DNA of 64,000 bases. It comes from Caenorhabditis elegans. Taxonomy: Eukaryota > Nematoda > Chromadorea > Rhabditida > Rhabditidae. Both the position numbers and the translations under genes were made by a program. Positions within the stretch are counted from its first letter, which is position 1; each line of letters opens with the position of its first letter. Positions 1 to 12,424 of the stretch are shown in pieces. A model generated the notes under the pieces. It saw nothing but the letters and a program-made list of their open reading frames with translations, was not told the origin of the DNA and ran no database searches. Location of the stretch: positions 4,836,001 to 4,900,000 of the forward strand of contig NC_003279.8 of the NCBI RefSeq assembly GCF_000002985.6, in the 5' to 3' direction.

Positions 1-186
1 TTTAAAAAAAGTTGTTTAGGATTTAAAACTTGAAATTAATTTAAAATTATCAAATTTAAAACATTTAAACTAATTTACATATCTGGCAAAATAATGTATA
101 TAAAAATTTTTTGAGAAAATTTTAATGCAAACTTTTTTTGCTTCTCCATAGTTCCATTATGTTTCCCCAATATAAAATTCTTCCAG
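1..186. other. upstream flank of the pallidin-like gene
   Basis: AT-rich sequence without a coding exon that I can support. It ends in a good acceptor (TTCCAG at 181-186) directly before the first ATG. This is either a spliced-leader acceptor or the acceptor of an upstream 5' UTR exon lying outside the window. Confidence 0.5.
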
Positions 187-3100
187 ATGAGCAACACCGA
201 GCACAACGTCGAATCGAAGAACGTCACAGATACATTAGACGAGATTTTGTAAGTAATAATCTTTGATTTCGGAATTAAAAAATTATTTAAATGTTTTTTT
301 CAGACGACTCCAAGAAGACATTCAGGCACGAATAGGAAGTTCAAATCACAATCTGGAAACGAATTTCGAGAGTATCAAGGATTTCGTAAGTTTTTTCTTT
401 CTTCTTCAATATTTTTCTAAATTCATGGAAATTCAAATTTCTTCTCAATTCGTGACCTCTTGATGTGCTCTTTTCTAACAATTTATGCATCACTGTGACG
501 CATTTTTGGTCCCATCTCATAATAGATATGCAAATTGTATTGCCTCACGCAGTCACCTCCTTCTTTCCAACTATTTCAACGCACTCATCTGTAGATTGTT
601 TATCGTTTTCTACTGGCTCTCAGGGTTTTCACAAAATAATTGTAAAAAAACATTTAAAAAAGTTTTTATTTTTGGATAAACTTTCAATAATTTCCGGCAT
701 CCTCTTCCAATTTTTTCTCGATTTTTTCAGAAAAAAAACACAAAAATCGAGAAAAAATCGAAATTTTCTCTACGAAAAAAATCTTGTTTTGGGTACATTT
801 TCTATGAAAATTTGACCAGGTCGACCCACTTTTTCTCAAAAATTTCAGTTTTTCATTCGCATTTTATTATCCAGACGCGAAAATGTTGCGATTTTTGCAA
901 CAAAAATACGGTACCTGGTCTCGAAACGATATTTCTTGTAAAATAAAATCGGATGTGCGTCTTCAAATAGTACTGTACTTTCAAACTTTTTTTGCTCCAA
1001 AAATTCTAACGAATCGATAAAAATTTCACAGAAGTTTCGAAGTTACAGTACTCTTTAAAGGTTATTTTACAAAAAAAACGTGTCGAGTCCGGGCACCGTA
1101 TACATGGTGTATTACTATTTTACTTTCAGTTTCGGCAAATTTAATGGAATGAAAATTAAAAAATATATATATTTAATTTGAAAAAATTTGAAATATGTAC
1201 GATATTAACAAATTTAAAAGTTTTTATGAGAAAATACCACCTCAATTTTTTCTTCCTTCTCCTTCTTTTGGTGTTCTGACACACAAAAAGTCAGGATTCG
1301 AGACTTTTGTGATTGAATTGCGACACGGGCGTGAGGTTTCCGTCTGAATTTTCTCTTTTTTCTTTTTCTCTATGCTTGCTCCCCGTATTTTCAGCTTTGC
1401 TCCTAGAAGCTTTGTGTTAGAAGTAATGTTTTTAGAATTTTTATCTATATATTTAACTGAAATAATAATGCTCAAAGGAGAGACCCCTCAAAATATTTTA
1501 AGGCGGTTCAAAATTTCGAAAAATTTCGTTCAAATTTTCGAACAAAATTCTATTGTTTAGATGAAATCTTAACTTTTGCCAACTTTTCTGTATCACAGTT
1601 ATTAAAAAAAAGTTTTGGCATTTTTTGTGTAGTCTAATTACGAAATTAGATAAATTGATCTTATTTTGAGTATATACGTTCAAAATATCACGAACCTCTT
1701 TTTTTTCAAGGATGACTGAGATTCGCATGAAAAAAAAATAGGAAATCAGAAAATTCGGTTACAAAATGGCACGTGCGGAATGCAAAATTCAATGATCTTT
1801 TGAACTCATCTAAACATTTTTGGATTTTCAAAAATTTTCCAATTTCTCATAGTTTTCTATTTGGTGCGAAAACCAAAATATCAAAATAAGAAATCATAAA
1901 TGCAAATTAAAAGATATCACATTTCTTCTTCTTATTCTTTTTCGCCGTTCGTAGCTCCTTTCTTACTCGATTTATTTGTTTATCGCCTTCTTAATCCATA
2001 ATTCTCCGTTCACACTCACAGTCAGCTGAGAAGGTCCAAAGAAGTCGAAAGATTTTGAAGAAATCGAATGTGATGGTGTCATGTTACACACACCAATTTC
2101 TCCGATACTTTTCAAGTCGTCTGAAGAAGAAGAAGTCATTTTCGTTTCAATACGTCATTTGGATTATTTCGATTTCTCTTTGCATGGAGCAGAAAAATGT
2201 ATCAAAAACTGAATAACTTGAGAATCAGGGGCGGCAATTGTCGTTCGGCAAATTTTTTTATAGACAAATTTGGCAAATAGGCAAACTGCCGGTTTGCCGA
2301 TTTGCCGGAAATTTTCAATTCCAGCGATTTGCCGATTTGCCAGAACTTTTCAATTCCAGCATTTTGCCGATTTGCCGGAAAAATAAGAAAAATCGTTTGG
2401 CCCCACCACTGTATAGAACCATTTTAAAGGAGGAGTAGAGTTTGTGGGTATTTTGGCTAATAATTTCCAGAAATTATATCCAGTTTAGTTTTGCAAATGA
2501 ACCGAAAATGCATCCACACGTCTGCTGACTAATGTCTAATTTTTTATGCAAATTGACTAGGATCAAAGTCTCACACCGAATATTCTACCTTAATTATAAC
2601 TAAACATAACACCCAAAAGCGGCGGCGGCATACCATATATTAAATTGCGTTCTTCTTTTTTCGGTCAATCACCTAAACAACCACCAGGAAGTCGGTAGAA
2701 ATATATATATTTAATTCATTCTATTCATGAAATCTCCACTTCAGTATTCAAATTACATGTCCTCCTCCTCCATTTCTACTCCCACTCGGTGTCCTCTTTT
2801 GGCTCTATGTCGACATATGTTCGTGTAAGAGATGCTCACTTGTATGAATATTACAACTATGTGATTTTTTATTAGAAAATTCAAAAAAAAATCCAAAATG
2901 CAGATACCAGAAGAGGAAACAGAAAAAATCGAGGATTAATGAAAATCCAACTTTTAAAAACGCATTTTTCATGTGTTACTGTCTAATCTCTTTGTTGGAA
3001 TTTCTTCAATAATGAAAACTGCAAAACTAATCAGTGATTTGCTCCCCCCACTCCTTCTGATTGGTTGAAAAGTGGGTGGAGCAAGTCGATGATTGGTCAT

Positions 3101-4035
3101 TTTACATTTTGGTGAAAATTGAACAAAAAAAAACAGATTAGTTAAAAAATATGTTCCAAATTCGAAGCGTGTCCATTTTAAATTGCGAATTGTTCAACAA
3201 ATATTTCTGATTTTTAGAAATTCCCAGGTTCACACTTTTCCTATCAAATATTGTCTTATGATATCATTTTCCAACGGAAGCTGTCGATTCCCTCATTTCG
3301 TTCTATTTATCCATTCACTTACTCACTGTTTATACTTTTCGCCGAAATAGTATAAGAGACACAGTATTTCGTTCGCGGCTGTCAAAAAAGTGATAATAAA
3401 GGTAGATCAATGGGAGGAAAGTGCGAGTTTTCTCTCTGACTAAACTTTTTTCAATTGAATTTGGATTTTTATAAAATGATATAGCTTAAATTATTCAAAA
3501 AGAGATCAAATTGTAGAAAATTACCTATAAATTTTGGAATTTTTCCTTTTTCATAAATTACAAAAAATTATAAAAATTAGAACTTTAGGTTTTTATTTCT
3601 GCCCACCCCTGGTTCTGAAGTTATTCAGTTTTGATACATTTTTCAATTAGAACTCTATAAAATTTCCTATAAAAGTTGAAAATTTATAAATTCAAGCCTA
3701 AATTTCTAGCTATTAAAACTCTTTAAAAAAACTTTCTGTTTTTTGTTAATGGAATTTTTCAAGAAAGTTTTTTTTTGAAAATTGCTCATATTTACAACAA
3801 TGAATACATTTTAAACTTTTCTTTTTTCCTGTAATATTAATTTTCACCAGCAATTTTTACAATTATTCCACTATTTCAACAAAAAAAATTTCAGGTTTCC
3901 CGTGCTCATGCCTACATTCCGATTCTGAATCAAATATCGAAGGATATGATCGAAATCTGCGAACGGACACAAGCATTGAAGAAAAAGACGAGTCAATTGG
4001 AATTATCCGATACGAATATCGAAGACGGAAGGTGA
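187..4035 (+). CDS. glo-2: pallidin-like BLOC-1 subunit, probably glo-2
   Basis: Exons are 187-248, 304-385 and 3895-4035. Phases agree and give 94 residues ending in TGA at 4033-4035. The protein is small, charged and predicted to be coiled coil, with no signal peptide or membrane segment. The C-terminal half (ILNQISKDMIEICERTQALK and the following KKTSQLEL) resembles the conserved pallidin helix, in which a run like IRKEMLMLHEKTSKLKKR appears. Pallidin is a BLOC-1 subunit acting in traffic to lysosome-related organelles. In C. elegans GLO-2 is the pallidin homologue needed for gut granules, and I recall its gene lying next to pyridoxal kinase; both points are from memory. The second intron is 3.5 kb. 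The stop codon overlaps a good donor (GGTGAG at 4031-4036), so a spliced form with a longer C-terminus cannot be excluded. An anonymous coiled-coil protein is the alternative. Confidence 0.68.
840..1110. repeat. dispersed repeat, GAGACC/CTTTAAAGG family
   Basis: Contains the phrases TACGGTACCTGGTCTCGAAA, ACAGTACTCTTTAAAGG and CGAGTCCGGGCACCGTA. The outer parts are roughly inverted copies of each other. The same phrases recur at 9500-9830, 12545-12965, 15217-15490, 24615-24710, 39695-39790, 47920-48070, 59660-59760 and 62375-62640. Confidence 0.6.
2226..2411. repeat. foldback repeat built of GCCGGAA / TTCCGGC units
   Basis: Begins with CAGGGGCGGCAA and ends with GGCCCCACCACTG. The interior repeats GATTTGCCGGAA and TTCAATTCCAGC. 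It belongs to the same family as the copies at 4558-4891, 8661-8765 and 63875-63935. Confidence 0.6.
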
Positions 4036-4557
4036 GTACAGGAGCTGAATCCTATTCACAATTTTTTTCCAAAAAAAAACGAAATAACTAAAAATTAGAT
4101 TTTAATCACAATTGAACTAGTTAGGTATAAAATTAAAAAAAAAAGAGTTTTTTAGCAACAGGTTAACATAATTTTTTTCTCGTTTTTTTGCACATTTTTT
4201 TAACGAAAAAAAAAACGAAAAATAATTTTTTCGCCAAAAACACGAAAACCCTGAAAAATCCCATAAAATGGTATATTTCCTATATCCAATTATCCATCCT
4301 ACGAATTACATAAAAACCCCAAAGGAATCCCATCAAAGATCTCGATGATGTGTGAGTCTCTTATATATCCCCCTAGCAACCATTACTGTGGTTTTATGGG
4401 AATTTGACTCTTGAGAACACGAGACCTAAATTTCGTGAAGTGGTTTTCAAGATTTCCCGGAAATTGAAAAATTGAAATTAATTTATTCCTCGGTTGGGTG
4501 GTGAGGGATTTTATATCTTTTTTGTTTTGTTTTTGACTTGAGAAACTAGCTAGACTA

Positions 4558-4891
4558 TGGGTGGGCGGCAAACGAATTTTTCCGGCAAAATGGCAAATCG
4601 GAAAATTGCCGTAATTGAAAACTTCCGGCAAATCGGCAAACCAACAAATTGCCGGAATTGAAATTTCCGGCGAAACGGTAAATTGCCGGAATTGAAAATT
4701 TCCGTCAAAACGGTAAATTAACGGAATTGAAAATTTCCGCAACACGGTAAATTACCTAATTGAAATTTCCGGCAAAACGGCAAATCGGCAATTTGTCGAA
4801 AATGAAAATTTCTGGCAAATCGACAAACCGGCAAAAATTGCCGATTTGCCGAATGTGCTGACAAAAAAATGTCAAACGCGGCTCACCCCTG
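4558..4891. repeat. GCCGGAA foldback repeat, longest copy
   Basis: The left end reads GGGTGGGCGGCAAACG. The right end, read in reverse complement, gives CAGGGGTGAGCCGCGTTTG, so the ends are imperfect inverted repeats. The interior is a tandem of roughly 35-base units alternating AATTGCCGGAATTGAAA with TTTCCGGCAAA. The open frames it produces are products of the repeat. Confidence 0.65.
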
Positions 4892-5959
4892 AGCTAAACC
4901 ACTGGGCAATATCAAAACCCAAGTTCATTATTTATTTCTTCGAACTGATCTCAATAAATCTTGTGAGACTGCAGAGCAACAACAAGATTTCGAAAGAAGA
5001 ACACGATGATAATGGGAAAACGATAAATCAGATATCGATGAGCACACACTCTTATACTCACGGACAAATGAAATCCAATGAGTTTCTCTTCTCTCCTCTT
5101 GTTTTTTTATCTTCATCAAAGGTTCTCCTCTTCTAGGTGACAGCTGACTCGTAATACTCGTTGAAAAAAAATTATATGATTTCAAGCATTAGGCTCAGAA
5201 TTTCAAAAATATTCATTATCTGAATTTCGTTATTGCTAGACCCAATTTTCTAGACCGAATTCGAAAATTGAAAATATGTTAAAGTTGAATTCATATTGGT
5301 ACTTCTAAATTTCAGAATATCTTCGGTATTTTACTGCAAAATTCCTCGTCGAAAATACTGTTTATCTGATGTTACTATCTAGGTTTTTGATTTTCTATTC
5401 CCTATCGTTAAATTTAAATTTCTACTTCATTTCACAAGATCCTTAAATCCAAAATCTTCCTTATTTTGCTCTCACTTCCTCGTAAAAAGATGTTTATAAA
5501 CCGGTGAAAAGCATTTTTTTTGAGAAAAAAATCGACACGGAACCCATAATTGAAGCATACAGATTTATTGGCTCTTGTTTTTATTCTCTGTTCAAGACGA
5601 ACCCTCCAATTATTTTCACACACAGCTTCTCCGTGTTTACCGGTCGAATTTCCTCATTTTTCTTCTCAATGTCCAGCTTCTGCCATTTTTTTCTTTCGGT
5701 CTTTTTTCAATCACGTTGAAACGACGGAAATTGGTGAGCCACTTGTCCCCCGCTCCTTCACAATTCGATTCGCCAATTTTATTTTATCGAAATGAGTTCG
5801 GACCCACCTATGTTTAGTGGGGTTTGTTGATTTAGGGTAAAAATTAGCAAAAGACCAAATTCTTAATATCTAGATAATTTTTCTTCTGAAAAAAAGACTC
5901 CGTTATCTTTTCCAAGTATCGTTGCTCTAGACTCTTCTTTTGCTTTTTTTTGAAGCAGG

Positions 5960-6273
5960 AGCTGCACTAGGTCAAATAAGGATGTCACTTCTGAGATTCT
6001 AGGCTCCTAGCCAGAGCTGTGCGGCTTGGAGATTTGGTATTAGGGGAAAATCTTATTTTTCTTAGATCAAGAAGTATTCAATAAGTAGAAATTGCATGAG
6101 ATGGATCAAGAGACTCCGTCTAGTAAACTTATACAGTGTATTACAAAAAAGTACATCCTCTTCAATAGAAAAGTCGATTTTTCCCTGATGCCGAATCTGA
6201 TAACCTCACAGGTTCGGGGCCTATAATCTCAGAAGTGACATCAGTTGCAATTCTACTTTGACCTATGACAGCT
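5960..6273. repeat. inverted-repeat (MITE-like) element
   Basis: The left arm is 5960-6006 and the right arm 6216-6273. They share a perfect 18-base core (GATGTCACTTCTGAGATT at 5981-5998, its reverse complement at 6225-6242). They also share an outer TAGGTCAAA block. The right arm has about 12 extra bases between the two blocks. The loop is about 210 bp and has no coding potential. Confidence 0.65.
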
Positions 6274-8660
6274 TCAGCTAAAGATACTTTAGAAGATTAC
6301 GACCTTTTTACAGGAAAGCAATTATCTAATTTTTTAGATTTATTTTATTTCACATTTCAAAAAGTATCACAATATAGCGACAAACAATGTGCAAGGTTGT
6401 TCATCAAAATAAAAACAAAAATGCTCTGTTCACTTCCTCCGCCTCCTCTTTCGTTGTCTTCTTATTCTCCTCCTCTCCGCCTACTTTTTAGTTCTTAATC
6501 TTCTCACACTTCTGTTCATCCGTTCACCTAAAGCTACGGCTGGTGCCCCACTAAATTTTAACGACGTGTTTTATGAAATGCGTAACGAAACGCGGGCGGT
6601 CTCAGTAGTAACTGAGTAGTCGTTAGAAGTATTACATAATGTGTAGTGTGGCACAACGATGTCATCCTGTGCTACTTCTTTCCCCTTTTTTGTTGTGTTT
6701 CCATTCCATCTATTCTATTGTTTCGTTCCACCACCGCCAGGCGCCTCTAATGCTATTACCCTTCCTGAGGAGTTGTTTTCTGTGTTTTTATGGGTTTTGT
6801 CAGAGATTATAAATTATTGCCGGCAATTGAAATTTCCATACTAAAGATGTTCAGTTTTTTAGATTGAAAATATATCAAAGCGATAGTGTGATTATTTAAA
6901 AATTGTTTGAAATATTGTACTTTAGCAGAATGAATTTAAAATTTCCGCGCGAAGTGGTTACTGTAGCATGACCCACTTTTCGATTTAATTCTGAAATTAA
7001 AAAAAATTAAACTTTGTGAAATTATCAAGAACTTTTTCACAAGTAATACGGCTTTATATGCCGAAGATTTATGTAAATTCATGAATGGGCCTAGATTTTG
7101 GCGATTTTAAATATTTCAAAAATAGTTATAGTTATAACCATTTTACGTGGATATTCAAACATTGATAGACTACATAATAGTCGGATTTTTCCCACAATTT
7201 CTCAAAAATCTGAATTATTTAATTTTGAGTTTTCACGTAAAGTGGTTACTGTAATGTTTTTTAAACTTTTTTATCAGCTAAATATAGTTTTTTTTTCTCG
7301 ATTCTATCTTACGATTACTCTCAAAAACATATCATGTTCCCATAATTTTCCCCCTTATCAATAATATTTTTCTAGCTCATTTCTTGTCTAAAAGATCTCC
7401 TTTCCCTTTCTCGTGAGAAACTGCGAATGACCAAGTGAAAGATCTTCTGAGAACTTGATTGGATTTCTAGGTTCCAACAGCTTTCTTCATTTCGAAAAAA
7501 AAGTTTGGAGCCCTAAGCAAATATCAAACACAGAAACTAATATCCTAGTGCACAACTCATTTTGATTCGCTTTTTTATTTTTTGAAAAAATAAACTGGGC
7601 ATCCTTTAAGATTATGCATCATTTATTCTCTAGAACTGATCCTTTTGAAATTCCGTTAATTTTATATAACTTCTTGATTTTTGTTCAAGTCGTAATCTAA
7701 AATTAGCACTTTTAGCCTCCGGAAATAAATGATTATTGCACTCCATATGGTTCCATTGTCCTTCTCAGTCAGTTCAATATACAAACTCATGAGGACATCA
7801 AAATTAAGCTGTTGCTCATTTCTTCTTCCTATTCTTCGTCTTCCGCTCCTCCTGTCACCCTCTTCATTGTTTATTTTATCCGAAATTGAACCCGATTGAC
7901 GGAAATCGTCAAAATACATTCGCAGGAGAGGGGGACACACGCTCATTCGGAGACTTGTCACCTTTTTTTCAAAGTTCTCACCAATTTGGGTTAGGCAATA
8001 AAATGAGCTACCTGACAATCACGTCATATATCGATTAGCCTTTGTTCGACTTATGGCATTGGCGTAAGATAATTTTGAAAAATGTAGTATCCAAATTATA
8101 GGGATACTTTGATTAATGGGGAGTTAACTTTAAAACTTGAAACAGTCCAAAGTTCTGAAAAAATTGAATAGCTCAGCAACTTATTTCAGAATTTTTAACT
8201 GTTCCGAGTACTTGAAAGTAAATTTCTCAATAATTGACTTTTAATTGCACTTATAGTACAGTCGCTGTACTAAATAATCACGAAATATATAATAACTGCA
8301 CTAGATATTGACGCTTTTCTACCAGGAATAGTCGAACCAGTCAAACTCCCCAAGGTAGGGATTTCTGCTGAAATTCTGCCTCAATTTAGCCATTTTTACT
8401 ATAATGAACTTTTAGTATTATTCTATCTTAGACGTCAGAAAATCTACAAAAGTTATGATGGAAATTGTGTTTCTATTCATTTTTTTTGGACTAGTTCAAA
8501 CTTTCTATAAAGATTTGGAAAATTTATAGTTCTCACCTACTGAAAGAGGCCCTAACTTAGTGTTCAAAGTTTCATTTTCTATATTAAATGAGCAAATCTA
8601 TGAAATTTGGCATATCGTAGCGAGACCCACTCGGAAAAACAGCGCGTGCCTTGTGCCTTT

Positions 8661-8765
8661 ACAAATCGGCAAATTGCCGGTTTGCCTGTTTGCCGGAAAT
8701 GTTCAATTCCGGCAATTTGCCGATTTGCTGATTTGCCGGAAAGAATCGTTTGTCGCTCACCCCTG
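8661..8765. repeat. GCCGGAA foldback repeat, short copy
   Basis: Contains AAATTGCCGGTTTGCC and its inverted partners. It ends in CGTTTGTCGCTCACCCCTGG, the same terminus as the right end of the 4558-4891 copy. Confidence 0.6.
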
Positions 8766-9122
8766 GAATATACCCAAAAATGTACATATTTTTCTTAAAG
8801 CATATACCTTTACCAATTGTGTGTGCAGTCATAAATCTTATAGAAAGCGAGCCCGGAATCTCTCACCCGGAACCACGTTTCCCCATTCATCTCCCATTTA
8901 TTTCCAGCACGACCTCCACTCCAACAACGACCAACAAAAGTCAATAGGTGTCCCCCGAGGACCTTCTACTTATTTGATTCGTTCACCGTTCTCCACCTAC
9001 TCGTCATCATCATCGTCGTCAAAATCCATTTTTATTTCTTCATATTTGTTTCTCAAAATCGTCGTCTTCCTATTTTCCCGCCCTCCGTCCACCTGCAATT
9101 ATAGTGCTGGTGGTTCTACATA

Positions 9123-11336
9123 ATGGACGATTCGACGATTCGACGACGTCCACCCGTCAACTTTTCGATGAGTCTTCGGCTCATCATCATCATCGTCATC
9201 ATGCTCTCCGCGTCGCAGGTTCCCGTTTCCGCGACACGAAAACCCGTTATGTGTCTGCAATGTGGTGGGGAAAAGTATGAGGGAAGTGTTAGGTAAGGAA
9301 TTCAGAAAAAATAAGTTGAACAACTTTTGTGAATTAAAGTTATTCGAATGATTGTTTTTAATTTTCATTTCAAAACTAAAATAATTAAAGTTTCATGCTA
9401 GACTTCTGAATTATAAGTATTTGAATAATTTTCAGGCTGTCACGCGACGAGTGCTGTAAAGCTACCCCAATCATGTGCCTTCAAGGACAGGTAGGACTAT
9501 CGATATTACCCGGGCGCAAACTTTTTTGATTAAAACAATGTTAAAAATACGGTCTTGGCACGACAAATTTTTGTTCGATGCATAATGGTGAGCGCCTTTA
9601 CAGACTTCTGTAATTTCAAACTTTGAGCAATTTTTATCGATTTTTATAGTTTTTAAAATTAAAAACTTGCACAAATCATGAAAAATGCTATTCAAAAGAC
9701 GATGAAAATTCCACTTCACCTAGATTTTGAAGTTACAGTACCCTTTAAAGGCGCACAACCTTTTTGAATTTGACAAACTTTTGTCGTTTCGAGACCGCGA
9801 GATTTCCCGTCAATGTAATACTACGTTAAATAAGTCTATGCAAAAGTTTGAAATCTCATATAATCATTTGTAAAACTTAGAAATTAAAAAAAAATTAATG
9901 TAATAAATCGCATTTCAACCTATTTTACATATACTATAAATTTTTAGTTCCACAAATTTTAAAATATTTTGTCTGATTTTTTTTGAAATCTACCAAGACA
10001 CGACAAAAAATATTATTTTTTTAGTGTAAGATGCTCCAATGTTGTATTGGTGAAGTATTGAAAAAACAGTAGAATTGCTATAAAAAAAATATTCCAAAAT
10101 TTCAAAACCTGTCTTAAATTTTGATTTCTTGAATTTTATTGAATTTTAATTACGACTCCCATTCCTCATAGATAAAATTTAAAAAAACTACTTCAAAACC
10201 TTCTCCAATTTCCAAAATTTTCAGGTTTGTCTACGAGCACTCGTCTATTCTCCGTATGGTAATTTCTTCCTATCTGGATGTCATCCCGAAGAAGATCATT
10301 TGAGTGGGTGTGATTTCCATTCACTTCCACATAATTCATCAGTTCATCGATGTGTATGCAAAGATGGTGAATGCCAAAATGATTTCCCTGGTGACTGTCC
10401 GATTAATGGAATTACTGATATTACTGTAGGTTTTCTGGGGTTATTTGGGTTCTATATAAATATGCCAAAATCCTCCTTGATTCAAAAATGTTTGGAAATT
10501 TCAAAAATTTTAAAAATTAAAAAAAAAAGATATTTCAAAACAAAAACCAATTTTTCTTCTTTTTTAGAATTAAAACATATTTTTCCATGTTTTTTATGAT
10601 TAACATAAACCAAATTTGATGAAATCTTGATTTGTTTTGCTAATTTTCTTTTTAGAAAAATTCTGATCTTCCGAAAAATCGGATTTTTCGATTTACAATT
10701 TTGAACATCTGAAAATTAAGAAAACAAAATCGATTAAAAACCATCGAAATTTTTTTTTTCGATTTTCGATATTTCAACAAAAAAATGTTCTAAAAAATAA
10801 TCTAAAATTTTTCCTATTCTTCTTTTTTTTTTTAGAAGAATACAATATCTTTTACTATGTTATTTCTCATTAAAATTAGACAATTTTTGATTTTTTTGTT
10901 CAGTTTCTAAAAAAACCGCTTTTCCGAAAATCAAAAAAATGCAACATAGGAAAAATATAATTTTGTATTTAAAAAAAAAGTGGGCAAAATGATAAGATAT
11001 ATTTCAAAAAATTTTTTTGGAATATCGAAAAATTAGAGAACGATTTGTTTTTAATTTTTCGACTTTCTCAGAAAATTGAAAAAAAATACTCTAAAAAATT
11101 TAATTTTCCGAAAAATCTTCTATCAAAATACCAAATTATTTCAGAAGCCTACAATCACAAGCACAACATCGCCACCTTCATCAACACCTCCATCACTGAT
11201 ATCCAGAAATCGAACGAGAAGTAACAATAGCTCTCCTCGAAATCGTCATCATCACAATCACAGTATGACAAGTAGCCATGTATTTACCCTATCAACATTC
11301 ATTTCCACATGGGTCGTCGCGATTACAGTTCTTTGA
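9123..11336 (+). CDS. secreted, probably GPI-anchored Ly6/three-finger-like protein
   Basis: Exons are 9123-9292, 9436-9490, 10225-10425 and 11145-11336. All phases join and give 205 residues. A hydrophobic signal segment (LRLIIIIVIMLSASQVPVSA) lies at about residues 18-37. A cysteine-rich ectodomain follows, starting with CLQCGG and DECC and ending with CVCKDGECQND, which resembles the CxCxxDxCN close of Ly6/uPAR domains. The C-terminal third is a Ser/Thr/Pro-rich stalk with a His-rich patch and several NxS/T sites. It finishes in a hydrophobic tail (FTLSTFISTWVVAITVL) with no following charge, as expected for a GPI-anchor signal. The family assignment rests on cysteine pattern only. The ligand and tissue are unknown. 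A small secreted cysteine-rich protein of another fold is the alternative. Confidence 0.75.
9500..9830. repeat. dispersed repeat, GAGACC/CTTTAAAGG family
   Basis: Lies in the second intron of the Ly6-like gene. Phrases include CGGTCTTGGCACGACAAATT, TACAGTACCCTTTAAAGGCG and TTTCGAGACCGCGAG. Confidence 0.55.
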
Positions 11337-12424
11337 TCTCTTTTCTTATTTTATCACTTTCATATTTTCATTATTATATTGTTTCCCTGATCTATCTATC
11401 TAGTCACCACTACAACCGACAAAATGATGATAAATAATACCGTTCTTCTTTTTTTTTTTTGTCATCCTCCCCCCATTTTTGCTTTTCTTTTCACATTTCA
11501 TCTCATTGTTTTTTTGTTCAATCTGTCCTTTAGCTGTGCTATGTTTAAGAATCAGCAATTCTACAAAATGAGCCAGTTTGAATTCTCTGAAAATAACTTT
11601 TTTCAGTTGGAACAATTGAAAAAGTGCTCGAGATTGGAAAGTTTGAGGACTTTTTCAATTGTTCCAACTAAATTCGGCTCATTTTCTAGAATTTCTGGTC
11701 GGAAAATCTCCAATCAGAAATCACACCGTCCATAGTTTGATTTTTTCGGTAGTGAATGCTCTTACCAATTTCCCCTTATCACCACCCTCCTCCCATCACA
11801 CAACGAGACTCTGATTGTTTCACAAAATGATTACTTGTGTTTTTGTGACGCACTTTTTCAACTTTTTCATTTAGATTTTTTTTTCTCCCGTTTCCATGAA
11901 TACGTGTATGTCCCGACGCTTTAATGTATTTTAATTTTAATATTTTATTATGAAAAATGGTTTTTTTTGCAAAAGTTGCAACAAATTATGTGTCAACTAG
12001 AATAGAACTAGTTTCCATCAAATTTTGTACTTCTAAAACGCATGTGTGTGTGAGTGTACTTGAACGATGATTTGCATAAACCAATGATAATCCGTGTAAG
12101 TGGCAGGAAACAGGAAGGGGTACATACATATGGATTAAAGGGGACCCAGAAGAGAGCACACAACCACTCACTTGCATTTCTTTTCTCCTCCTTCCCATTC
12201 ACCGCGAGAGTTTTTTCTTCATTTTTCTATTCGCATTTTCTAGGAAAAATTATTCTGTATAGTTGAGACAAGAATGCTCATAACAATTATTTCTTTAAAA
12301 AATGCATATTTTTTCTATGTTCAAAAAAAAGAAAAGAAACGAAGCAAATTTTATGAAATTTGAACATTATTTCGTATTAAAGTTTTCCGTGAAAATTTTC
12401 TCATGCAAATTTTATTTCGCAAAA
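11337..12424. other. 3' flank of the Ly6-like gene and 5' flank of pyridoxal kinase
   Basis: T-rich sequence with a long hairpin (11558-11695). Around 11990-12200 there is a short GT-containing stretch and a mildly GC-richer patch. No coding exon is supported on either strand. Confidence 0.5.
11558..11695. repeat. long inverted repeat / hairpin
   Basis: The stem GTTGGAACAATTGAAAAAGT (11606-11625) is repeated perfectly in reverse complement at 11649-11668, with a loop of about 23 bases. An outer pair, AATTCTA.AAAATGAGCC at about 11558-11574, matches the reverse complement at about 11677-11695. The left arm has about 20 unpaired extra bases between the two blocks. Confidence 0.75.

Larger units (their letters stand above)
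386..3894. other. 3.5-kb intron of the pallidin-like gene
   Basis: No convincing exon on either strand. It holds a copy of the dispersed GAGACC-type repeat (about 840-1110), a foldback repeat (2226-2411), and AT-rich filler. It is long for such a small gene, and may hold regulatory sequence. Confidence 0.5.
4036..9122. other. intergenic region between the pallidin-like and Ly6-like genes
   Basis: No gene recognised. The region contains two GCCGGAA foldback repeats, one inverted-repeat element (5960-6273) and AT-rich filler. The last few hundred bases (about 8860-9120) are richer in C and T, with TCATCATCATCGTCGTC-like runs, and probably carry the promoter and 5' UTR of the downstream gene. 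Open frames here are short, repeat-derived and without recognisable motifs. Confidence 0.5.

Noticed and set aside
4383..4745. 120-codon open frame on the minus strand
   Set aside because: Its peptide is the translation of the tandem repeat at 4558-4891.
8560..9123. 187-codon open frame on the plus strand upstream of the Ly6-like gene
   Set aside because: It runs through a GCCGGAA foldback repeat and then low-complexity promoter-like sequence. It has no conserved motif, and the true start at 9123 is in a well-supported gene.
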